NCBI GenBank assembly: GCA_027422505.1
Contig: JAPQWV010000496.1
Location: 398,001 to 462,000 of the forward strand
DNA: 64,000 nt
From: Craterostigma plantagineum
Lineage: Eukaryota > Streptophyta > Magnoliopsida > Lamiales > Linderniaceae
Reading direction: 5' to 3'
Below the pieces are notes generated by a model. The model was given only the letters and a program-made list of their open reading frames with translations. It was not told where the DNA came from and searched no databases. Positions 1 through 9,238 of the stretch are shown piece after piece; within the stretch, counting starts at the first letter, position 1; each line of letters begins with the position of its first letter. The position numbers and the translations under genes were made by a program.

Positions 1-420
1 AACTTAATAAAATTATATACAAAAATCATCAAACTTGTCATTGCATATTTATGAGTCAATGAGTTTGACTTTATATAGTTCATGTTGATGATATCAACTA
101 TTGAAACTCATATAGATTTATCAGAAGTTGTTCATTATTTGAAAAAGAAGTTTGAAATGAATGAAAGCAGAAAAACAACTACATTGAATATTTTAAAAAA
201 AAAAAAAGAATATTTGTACATCAACATACTTAAAAAAAATATTGAAAAGATTTGACTTATGTACAACACATTCATTAGATTATACGATGATGTTCGATTT
301 TTATACCTGTACCTGATCGTATATTCATATATTAGTTATATCCGCACGCTAGTGTATCTTATGAGCTATACAAAACATGATTTAGCATTCGCTGTAAATT
401 AATTGACAAGATAAATTCGG
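1..420 (+). pseudogene. Degenerate Ty1-copia reverse transcriptase/RNase H relic
   Basis: Translation of the plus strand gives broken pieces of a copia pol. An HVDDIN motif at 81-98 matches the catalytic YVDD box of the reverse transcriptase and is followed by an HYLKKKFEM-like stretch. At about 345-403 the piece TKHDLAFAVN matches the conserved TRPDIAFAVN region between reverse transcriptase and RNase H. Frameshifts and an A-run near 193-206 break the frame. No LTR is visible, and the left side runs off the window. This is an old fragment and cannot be coding. Confidence 0.7.
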
Positions 421-697
421 TCATCAACTTATAGGCATTAAATGGAAATAAACGGGTGCTTCGAATAACTTATGTAAGATTGTTATATTCCGTTTAGTCA
501 ATAAGATTGTTATATTCGGTCATCAACTTATAGGCATTAAATGGAAATAAACGGGTGCTTCGGAATAACTTATGTAAGATTGTTATATTCCGTTTAGTCA
601 ATAAGATTGTTATATTCGGTCATCAACTTATAGGCATAAAAAAACGGGTGCTTCGGAATAACTTATGTAAGATTGTTATATTCCGTTTAGTCAATAA
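414..697. repeat. 100-bp tandem repeat, nearly three units
   Basis: Units begin with ATTCGGTCATCAACTTATAG at 414, 514 and 614, giving a period of exactly 100 bp. The first two units differ by about one base plus an indel. The third lacks about 15 bases after the TAGGCAT segment and then carries a short A-run. The array directly abuts the copia relic on its left. No coding potential is seen. Confidence 0.9.
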
Positions 698-794
698 CAA
701 ATAGGCTATTTATTCCAACCACATAGTGCTCCATAACAAAGAGGTTATGTATTTATATATTGTATAGCACACACATTTCAGCGTGCAAAAATAC

Positions 795-947
795 TCATTT
801 TAATAATTAGTTTAAACTGACAGACCAAAAACGGTTTTATCTCAAGCCCTTAGGCTTAATAAAAGAGTAATATACTCTTTTATTAAGCCTAAGGGCTTGA
901 GATAAAACCGTTTTTGGTCTGTCAGTTTAAACTAATTATTAAATGAG
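795..947. repeat. Near-perfect 153-bp palindrome
   Basis: The left arm (795-869) is matched by its reverse complement (873-947) with only one T indel, around a 3-bp loop (ATA at 870-872). Each arm contains GTTTAAACTGACAGACC and AAGCCTAAGGGCTTGAG-type sequence. A degenerate single arm recurs at about 1236-1300 (AAATTGACATACTAAAATTT, then CTTAATAAAAGAGTA). The structure could be a fold-back transposon or a small-RNA-forming hairpin. No open frame is present. Confidence 0.9.
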
Positions 948-1818
948 CAATACATAAATATTATCCTCATATAAGATCGTGAGAAATAACTTTTGCGATA
1001 ATACAACTTTGTCCTATATGCTTAATGAACGATTGCAACCAAACATGTTATCAACTACCTTTATAATAGCTACAAAATTACTACATGATTCGATGAAGTA
1101 GTCATTCAATTTGTTTAACTGAGTGCCATTAAATAGTATTTCACTACAAGTGAACAAATATTAATAATAGAGGGGCAAAATTGGAATGTACAATAAGATA
1201 TGACGGGTGGTTTTTTCAATTTTATTTTTTTAATTAATTTAAATTGACATACTAAAATTTAACAGTTTATCACAGGCTTTGACGCTTAATAAAAGAGTAT
1301 ATACAATAAAATTCAACTTTTACCTTCTATTGTAGATAATTATATAACACACGCATTTGAGTGTGCAAAAATACGAGTTTATATTATGGGGATTGGACAA
1401 TCTTCCACAAAATTTTTCTTTACACGTGATTAAAGAAAACGGTGATTATTAATATACAACAGAAGCGAAAATCTTGAGTTATTTACCAAGGTCCCAAAAT
1501 AATAATTAAAAGATCGCTCAGTGGAGTTCGATGATTTTGACATTTAGAAGTATATATCATCATATGGGGGATTGAAGATTATTTATATTTATGGTTCGTT
1601 TTTTTATTGGGGTTGATTTCCACTGTCGAAAACGAATAACGGACAGCATATGAATTAGGAAGTCTGCTTATATGATTGTCCCATCTCATCCGTTCAATAC
1701 TGTATGACTATTAATATTTGCGACGAGTCGCCAACTAATGATGAACGCAACGCTGTCGAAACGAATTTAATAAATGTCAAAGTGTTTCTTTTTTTTTTGT
1801 TCTTTCTTGTTAATAGGG
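948..1818. other. AT-rich intergenic sequence
   Basis: No convincing gene was seen. It contains a degenerate relic of the palindrome arm (about 1236-1300). At 1343-1374 it has a 32-bp stretch starting TATAACACACGCATTTGAG that also occurs, diverged, at 763-794. Confidence 0.6.
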
Positions 1819-2117
1819 TTATTATACTGGATTGCTATTCACCGCCCCCTTTTTCCTAGTCACCGCCCCCTAAAGGACTGAAAAAGACTATTTTGCCCTT
1901 TCTAATTTAAATTTCTATTTAAAGTCATTTTCCTTACAACTCATCTGATATCGCAATCAGACATCCAAATCAGATTCAAACATAACAAAAAATTAAAACA
2001 TTTCAATGAATCGTCTATTTCGAAATTGAAAGGTCAAAAGAAAGTGTCTACTGGCACGGATGGTAAGCAAATTCTCGTAAATTCCGTTCGTATAGAAGTG
2101 AATTCTCGAATTTACAT

Positions 2118-2397
2118 TGGATTGTATCGGAAATTCGGTCCGACCGAACTGTTATTTCGGTCGGCATAAGAGGTGACCGAACAACAATTTAGGTCACCTC
2201 TTGGGCCGACCGAAATTTCATTTCGGTCGGGCCAAGTGGTGACCGAAATTGTTGTTCGGTCACCTCTTCTGCGACCGAAATAACACTTCGGTCGGACCTG
2301 TCTTGACCGAAATCAGATTTCGGCTCCCTTAGAGGCGGCCGAAATCCTGTTTCGGTCGCCTCTTAGGGTAGCCGAAATCCGATTTCGGTCACTAAAT
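2118..2397. repeat. 5' subterminal array of CCGAAAT/ATTTCGG hairpins
   Basis: About seven successive small inverted pairs of the form GACCGAAAT...ATTTCGGTC, each with a loop of roughly 2-10 bases, lie just inside the left end of the MULE. The array falls between a predicted splice donor (2061) and the acceptor at 2420-2421, so it sits in the predicted first intron of the transposase gene. Subterminal repeats of this kind are commonly transposase-binding sites. That role is inferred here. Confidence 0.8.
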
Positions 2398-2421
2398 TAT
2401 TTTTTTTATTTTTTTTTCCAG

Positions 2422-4575
2422 ACTCGGAGATTGTCCCGGAGGATTCCACGGGTGACGGGATAAACTACAGTGAGCATTTCCGCGAAGGAGGACGATTTTC
2501 GACCGACGTGGAAGCCATTAACTGGGCGAAAGGCATCGCTATTGGTCTTGGTTTCGAGGTGATAATTTCATCGCACAAGAAATGTGGAACAAAAAAATTG
2601 ATTAGATGTTCTCGCGGAGAACGTTATAGAGGCAAGGAGGATGAATTGGAGAGGATGTCCAAGTCTAACAAGTGCAGGTGTCCGTTTGTAGTCATAGCCC
2701 AGCAGGATCCAGCTACTAGGGAATGGTGTATTCGTACGGGTGCACCCGAGAATTCCATACACAATCACCCTCTGATACAGTATCCAGAGGGACACCACCA
2801 GACAAGTGGGTTAAGCAGCAAGGCAAAGAAGGTCGTAGAGGAAATGACTGTTGCCCAAGCGAAACCAGCACATATCCTCTCAGCGATGAGGGCTCGACAC
2901 GCAGAAGATAACGCGACGATCCGACATGTATATAATTACAGAGATCGTTTGAAGAAGCAATATTCTGAGGGTCGAGACGTCGTGAGGCAGTTGATGCACC
3001 AGGCGACAGAGTCCGGATATTTTGTTGAAGCGCTGAGAGATGAGGAGACTAATGTGCTGACACATGTCTTTCTCGCACACCCGGAGTCACTCGCACTGAT
3101 GTGGACGTATACTTATTTTATTGGGATTGACTCGACGTACAAGACAAATAGATATAAGATGCCTCTAGTTGAGATTATAGGGATGACTCCCTGTAATCAC
3201 AACTTTCTGTGTGGGTTTGCCGTCATGGAGGATGAGACCGAGAGAAATTACGGGTGGATGTTGCACTCAGTCAGGGATATTTTAGGGCCAGGTGTCCACC
3301 CGTCCGCGATTGTCACTGATCGTGAGTTGGGCCTTCTTCGACCGGTACATATGGTATTTCCACATTCTCACCATCTGCAGTGCACGTGGCATATTTATAA
3401 AGATATGGAGAACAAAATTATTGGTTGGGGGGAGGTGCAAAAAGACCGCAGCTCACTTCACGCACAAGTCCTGGAAAGCAGTCGTGGAAGCTCCGACGGT
3501 TGACGAGTACGAGAAGGCAGTGAATGACATGCGTCTGCGTTGGCTACCCGACTCAGAAATCGTTAGTTATGTTGAGCAGACGTAGTTGGTGCATAAGGAG
3601 AAGTTCGCCAAAGCTTGGACGAACCAGGTGCTTCATTTCGGGAACACCACTACATGTCGTGTGGAGAGTGCTCATAGCGAGCTGAAAGGATGGCTGAACT
3701 CCGCCACTGGATCACTTGACACCGTATGGGTGAAGGTGCACGAGCAGATCCAGAACCAGTTGATTCGCATAAGATGGCTGAAAGGATGGCTGAAAGGATG
3801 GCTGAACTCCACCACTGGATCACTTGACACCGTATGGGTGAAGGTGCACGAGCAGATCCAGAACCAGTTGATTCGCATAAGAAAGGTAAATACATTATTA
3901 TTACGAGTCAGTGTTCCTTATCTAATAATTTTGTTACTGTGGACATGCAGACACTTGAGGAGTCCCGGTCGAAACGACCTATTCCGATGTCAGGATTTCC
4001 ATTCCTAACATTATTATACAGAGTTTCACACCATGCAATATTAATTATGGGACATGAGCTGCGGCGGGCGAAAGAGTTGTCGAATGAAGTTTACTCCAGG
4101 TGCGGATGTGTAGTACGACGTACGCACCAACTACCGTGTGCTTGCGAGCTTCAGCAATGCGTGGACAACAACTATCCAGTTTCGTTAGAATGCTTGCACG
4201 ACTTCTGGAGGACACTCACAATCGGCGAGGGAATAGTTCCAGATATTTCTGAGCAGGAGCGCTTTTACGACCTCGTGTGTGAGGCAGAAACGCACGATCC
4301 CGCCATTATGCGTGGCCTCCATCGAGTAGTTCACGAACATCTCTATCCCGAGGCGCAAGAGTGGAATGAGCCAGTTGTTAAGACATCTGTAAAAGGCCGG
4401 CCAAAAAAAAGAGACTCAACGAAACGTGATCGAAGTGCTTGGGAGTACGCACTCCCAAGGGGGGGACGCAGCGGAGGGCGCAGCAGTACAAGCCGTAGCA
4501 GCCAGGGTCGTTCCAGTCATGGCGTACGTCATCTTCGTCTGCGAAGCGCTCTCGTACTATCTACTACGGATACAG
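2422..4575 (+). pseudogene. MULE transposase (FAR1-type), frameshifted; 5' part of a fusion gene
   Basis: The exon starts after a TTTTCCAG acceptor at 2421 and is open upstream of the GTG at 2508. It begins with a FAR1/WRKY-GCM1-like zinc domain (CGTKKLIRC..., CRCPF, HNHPL). The MULE catalytic domain follows, with D in GIDSTYKTN, D in IVTDRELG and E in CRVESAHSE. A SWIM-like cysteine cluster (CGCVVRRTHQLPCACEL) comes after that, then a basic Ser/Arg-rich tail. Damage: a run of six G near 3427-3432 shifts the frame by +1, and a TAG at 3583-3585 replaces a usually Trp position (EQTW). A 36-residue segment is also tandemly duplicated. A 65-bp intron (3886-3950, phase 0) rejoins the frame exactly. 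A second intron (4576-4649) fuses the gene to the OTU exon. The family acts in the nucleus to cut and join element ends. Confidence 0.85.
3682..3885 (+). repeat. In-frame 108-bp tandem duplication inside the transposase
   Basis: The segment starting CTGAAAGGATGGCTGAACTC at 3682 is repeated at 3790, a period of 108 bp or 36 codons. The copies differ by only about one base, so the duplication is young. It repeats the region just after the catalytic glutamate (GWLNSATGSLDTVWVKVHEQ) and ends at the exon border. It keeps the reading frame but lengthens the helical segment. Confidence 0.9.
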
Positions 4576-4649
4576 GTACTTTTATCTTTCACCCCTGTAT
4601 TCATGCGAACATGGATAAATCCTCTAGTCTTCTAAAATGCTTTGTACAG

Positions 4650-5281
4650 GTGAATCCAACTTCTTCCACAGCCGCTTGCAGCACCACGTAACATCAGTCA
4701 TCCATCCGTATATAGTTAGTTATAAGGATGTGGTGGCGGACGACAACTGCGGATTTCGCGCTATCGCTTCCCTTAGTTACAATGACGAGGAAGAATGGGT
4801 CACCTTAAGGAATAACGTCGCGAACGAAATCGAGGCCCATTGGGATCTTTACTCGCCATTGTACTACGGTGATTCACTGGAAATGCAACTGTCTCGTATA
4901 CGCTGGGAAGGGGGGCCTTGCTTGGCAAACCACTGCATGTTGACACCGTGCGATCTGTGGGCTGTGGCGACAATTTGGAACGCTGTAGTTACCCTCTACG
5001 GGTACGGCAATGGATCGACCATCAACATGCATTCTTTCACGATACTGCCACTGCGTGCCCCCCGGACTGCCAATGGATCGAACCGAACTATCGTCATAGC
5101 GCACCTTGGAGACGATTACCCGCATTATATAAGACTGAATTTACGTCCAGACGTTCCTATGCCCGTCTTGCATCCATATTGGAATACATATCGTGATCGT
5201 CGACTTGATGGGTGGGAACTTAGATATCAGAGTAGAATCGAACACTGGTTGCACCTCATACGTCACAATCATCTATTGTAA
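4650..5281 (+). CDS. OTU-family cysteine protease domain, last exon of the transposase gene
   Basis: This exon begins after the acceptor TTGTACAG (AG at 4648-4649). Its phase matches the donor at 4575 exactly, which makes it the C-terminal part of the transposase protein rather than a separate gene. It has the OTU catalytic box DDNCGFRA (Asp and Cys), a WxVATIWNA-like core, and a late GDDYPHYIRL segment with the expected histidine. It ends at TAA 5279-5281. OTU proteases remove ubiquitin or related chains. In plant MULEs such domains, like the Ulp1 domain in other MULEs, are thought to be captured host protease genes. The exon is open for about 210 residues without damage, unlike the upstream transposase. 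An in-frame start at 4637 lies within the intron and is unlikely to be used. Confidence 0.8.
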
Positions 5282-5284
5282 TTC

Positions 5285-5574
5285 CGTTTGTATTATTTAA
5301 TTTTATTTGTCATTATTATTATTTTGTATTATTATTATCATTAATATTATTTTGTATTATTATTATTTGTTAATAATATTATTTTTAATTTATTACTATT
5401 ATTATTCTTATTATTATTATTACTATTTTGTGTTTATATGGTATTATTATTTGTATTAGTTATTATTATTTCTTTTATTAATATTATTGTATTATTATTA
5501 TTTGTTAATAATATTATTTTTTACGTTATTATTTTGTATTATTATTATTTGTTAATAATATAATTTTTATGTTA

Positions 5575-5612
<38 letters not shown>

Positions 5613-5997
5613 GATAATAATATTATTTTTATGTTATTATTTTGTATAATTATTAATATTATTTGTTAATATTATTTCTTTTATTAATATTATTTTGTAT
5701 TATTATTATTATTGTTAATAATATTATTATTTTATGTTATTATTATTATTATTTGTATTAGTTATTATTATTTCTTTTATTAATATTATTTGTATTATTA
5801 TTATTTGTTAATAATATTATTTTTATGTTATTATTATTATTAATGTTATTATTATTTGTTAATAATATTATTTTTTATGTTATTATTTGTATATATTATT
5901 ATTATTATTATTATTTGTTAATAATATTATTTTTTATGTTATTATTTTGTATTATTATTGTTATTTTATTATTATTTTATTTGTTATGTATTCTTTT

Positions 5998-6035
<38 letters not shown>

Positions 6036-6128
6036 TTATAATAATATTATTTTTATGTTATTATTTTGTATATTATTATTATTATTATTATTTGTTAATA
6101 ATATATTATTTTTTATGTTATTATTATG
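5285..6128. repeat. Large ATT/TTA microsatellite
   Basis: About 840 bases consist almost wholly of ATT repeats interspersed with AATAATATTATTTTTTATG-like units. It separates the convergent ends of the OTU and PMD genes. The long reading frames here, rich in Leu, Tyr and Ile, are composition artefacts. Confidence 0.95.
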
Positions 6129-6218
6129 TAAAATTACGCGTTCGATAGTCAGGAATAATATAAATAACAAAAGTACGCGTCCGACACATAAAAGAAGGAC
6201 AAATAAAATACAACCAGA

Positions 6219-8597
6219 TCACGGGGCATTGCGCCAGCGGTCGTTCATGTCGTCCAGCCTGTCTCTGTAGCGCTCTGTCTGCTCCTGGTCGTGAAGCTGC
6301 AGCGTAGCTAGCATCTCGGTGCTCAAGGCATACATCGAGTTGTACCACTGCACACATAATTGATACATATAAAATTTGATTAAACATACAAATATTTAAA
6401 ATCCAAATCACATTAAATTACGTACGTAGTCGGTATGGCTGCGGGGGGGATGCCGCCCGAAGAGGATCCTGACTCCGACGAAAACAGACGAGGATGAGAA
6501 TGCCGCTCGTACCAGTCCATGTAACCTTCAACGGTCTCACCAAGGTACTCTGAGGTACTCCGGCTGATGTATGACATGTTGAGGATGTACGCATAAGGGA
6601 ACTGCCGCCAAGCAAATTCTGCTGCATCGCCAGAATGGTGCACCTTATACCTCGACGGGTTTCCTGACATATACGCCTTCTGCGGCGGTGTCATCGGCGG
6701 CGGGATGTGCTGCACGTAATCCAGCTGGCGCAACACTCTAGAGGGTACGTAGGGCTCCACGATGTCGCGATATCTAACCCAGCCCACGAAAAGAGTCCTC
6801 AGGTGCTGCGCCGCTGGATCGGGACCGTACGGCAACCAAGCAACCTGATAACAGTTCGTTATTATTATATAATTGTCGTGAATATAGAAATAAACGTTAA
6901 AATACCTCGCTCGCTGTCATCATGTCTAGCTGACGGCGGATCTCAATTAAACCGGTGTCCCGTCCGCTCGACCTGAGATACGGACCACATGCGTGATCGT
7001 GCATGGCGAGGCTCCACCTGATGGGGTAGACGGTGTGGGCGGAAGCATGAGAAGTACTTGTAGATCCACGCCTGTAGTAACAACAGGCACCCAGCTAAAC
7101 CCCTTGCATTCGCTCGGCTTGCGAGCCCAAGCTGGCGATAGAGGTAAGCAAGAGAGGCCGAACCCCACGAATAATGACTGACAGATGACAGGGAGCGATA
7201 GAACTCGTGCATGATGTCGGCTTCACCCGATTCCCTCTCTTGTCGACGAAAGGGTCGACCCCAATAGAATCCATAGCCAAGCGATGGCCTGGAATCCCGC
7301 CGGCCGACCCTCCCGCATCCTCTGCATCACGTCTTTCGACGCAACCGACCCTGTTCTCCAAAATCCCCTCAGGGCGTCTGCAGAGACGCCCATAATCTCC
7401 CTCGCCGCGATCTGCTGGTCACCGGCGTCCGGGGTGCCCGAAACCATCATCCCGCCGATCGGGATACGGAGGATCTGCTCGACGTCGTGGAGCATGATCG
7501 TCATCTCCCCCCACGGCATGTGGAAGGTGTTCGTGTCGGGTGTGTGCAGCGCTCCACAAAAGCGCACAGAAGAGGTTGGTCCAAGTGTACGAACATGGCA
7601 TCTGCGAGGTGTAAGAGGCCTGTGCCATCGATCTCGCTCTGTGTCTCCGGCGGGAATTGGCAGTACCACTGCTTAAGCTGCCGAAGCACTATCGCCCGCC
7701 CCTCGCACTTCAGCAGGGGCCTCTCCTCCTCACCCATCCAGATGCGGGGCACGATGTGCCCCAAGTAACTAAGGATCACCTCGCCATCTTGCGGACCACC
7801 TGGCTTGGCCCCTGCACCCTCCAGGAATCGTCATCTACGACCCTGGAGCGCTTTCTCCCTATTTTATTTTTACAAATACCACATAAATAAATTTATTTTT
7901 GGTACGATAGTTAAGACACGACATCGCAAGTCAGTTTATAATGAAGAAGGGATGTACCTGAGGAGACCGGTATCGCATCGTCGTCGGATGACTGAAACGA
8001 TGCCGCATCGTATGGCACCTCCTCATCCGCATGCGCCTCCTCCTCCGCATTCGGATCGTATTCCGCATACACGGAATGCGAATCACCCGTTCGCTGCCGC
8101 CTCGCCTCCTCCCGTTCCCTACGAACGGATGCATCAACGCCGCGCGCCCTCGTATGACGCTCTTCAGATCCCTCCAACGGGGGGATCTGCTGCTCCCTCC
8201 GAGCAGGGACTTCCCATCCAGCGCCCTGCAATTAGATAATTTTCAAAACAAATATAAAAAATAAAAAAATTTGACCGAAATCATGACCGGACCGAAATCC
8301 GACTTCGGTCGGATAACTGCCGACCGAAATCGGGTTTCAGTCGGCGAGGCTCCGACCGAAACAGATTTCGGTCCGTACCACGGCGACCGAACAATGATTT
8401 CGGACGGCCAAGTCCCGACCGAAACATGATTTCGGTCGTGCCGTTTTTCGCCCGAGTTCGCGTCCGATCAACCGTTTGCCGGCCTATTTCGACCCGTTTT
8501 CGACAATCTATCTAAATACGAATGAATTTTACGACAATTTTCTTACCAATCGTGAGAGCACCCCCTTTCCCATTCCCTTTCCTTTTCCTCGTTCCAT
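6219..8597 (-). pseudogene. Plant mobile domain (PMD) gene carried by the MULE, frameshifted
   Basis: Predicted exons on minus: 8597-8547 (ATG, 17 residues rich in Lys and Gly), 8225-7958 (acidic, Ser/Glu-rich), 7811 to about 6907 (PMD core), 6844 to about 6420, and 6347-6219 (helical DQEQTERYRDRLDDMND tail, stop TGA). Phases agree at 8547/8225 and 7958/7811. PMD landmarks are LLHLADAMFVHLDQPLLCAFVER, split here for length as LLHLADAMF and LCAFVER; then PDTNTFHMPWGEMTI, GFQAIAWLWILLGSTL and YSWGSASLAYLYRQLGLASR. Damage: a CA expansion near 7543-7550 adds 2 bases between LCAFVER and the HPDTNTF segment, and two more frame changes occur around 7240 and 7200. PMD proteins of the MAIN/MAIL1 group are nuclear and act in silencing and genome stability. 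The MULE copy probably derives from a captured host gene. Confidence 0.8.
8268..8462. repeat. 3' subterminal array of CCGAAAT/ATTTCGG hairpins
   Basis: About six inverted pairs built on GACCGAAA...TTTCGGTC mirror the array at 2118-2397. They lie in the predicted first intron of the minus-strand PMD gene (8546 to 8226). The array therefore forms part of the long inverted end of the MULE. Confidence 0.8.
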
Positions 8598-8815
8598 TGC
8601 GATTTGCACAATTATCTGTTTTTTTGTTTGATTTGGATGTGTGATTTGAAAAGTGTTGCGTAGTAAAGGACTTTAAATAGGAATTCTTACTTTTTATTAT
8701 ATTTTAGCTTTTTAAATTATTTTAAATAACATAAGGGCAAAATAGTCTTTTTTCAGTCCTTTAGGGGGCGGTAACAAGTAAAAAGGGGGCGGTAAATATT
8801 AACTCCCTTATTATA

Positions 8816-9238
8816 TTTCAACTGAATATGTTAAAACATCAAAAAAGACTTTGGAAAGTGTCGATGCAGCGAAAATCCACAAGACAAGAAAAAAAGTAAC
8901 GGAGTGTGGGGACAATTAAGTTCAGATTTTACTCAGAAATGTGATACCTGTAAAATATGAATGTGGTCCGTAGTCGTAAGCTTCCCTCTGGTTTATCCTA
9001 TTAGCAACTAAAATGATAAATGAAAAAAAAAAAAAAGAAAAAAAAGAACATAGATGATGAGTGACTAAGGAATCCTGAGTCCGTCTTTGAATTTAAGTCT
9101 TTAACTGGCATGGTTTGCCCGCTTCAAAACATAATGATTGTCTCAGATGCTTGAATCTATTTCCAAAAAATATAGATAAAAGAATAATGGATTCTGAAAC
9201 CGCATTTTTAAGATGGATTCCCAGACACAAAACACCTC
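8816..9238. other. Intergenic, 3' flank of the C9orf85-like gene
   Basis: AT-rich sequence with an A-rich run at 9024-9047. It probably includes the 3' untranslated region of the minus-strand gene that ends at 9239. Nothing else was recognised. Confidence 0.5.

Larger units (their letters stand above)
1827..8807. mobile_element. Mutator-like element (MULE) with OTU and PMD genes
   Basis: The two ends are long inverted repeats. Both carry the doublet ACCGCCCCCTTTTT then ACCGCCCCCTAAAGGACTG, then AGACTATTTTGCCCT, and similarity continues more weakly for several hundred bases. The element is flanked by the direct repeat TTATTATA (1819-1826 and 8808-8815), or 9 bp with one mismatch, as expected for Mutator insertions. 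Inside are a transposase-OTU gene on plus, an ATT microsatellite, and a PMD gene on minus, transcribed towards each other. The catalytic gene is frameshifted, so this copy is probably not autonomous. The boundaries are inferred from the paired ends and the target duplication. Confidence 0.9.

Noticed and set aside
4637..5281. OTU protein as a separate gene starting at 4637
   Set aside because: The first codons lie inside a well-formed intron, and splicing joins the exon in phase with the transposase.
5825..6270. Long plus-strand frames rich in Leu, Tyr and Ile that look like membrane proteins
   Set aside because: They are translations of the ATT microsatellite and carry no conserved motif.
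7284..7890. Several plus-strand frames of 77-130 residues
   Set aside because: They are antisense to the PMD exons on the minus strand.
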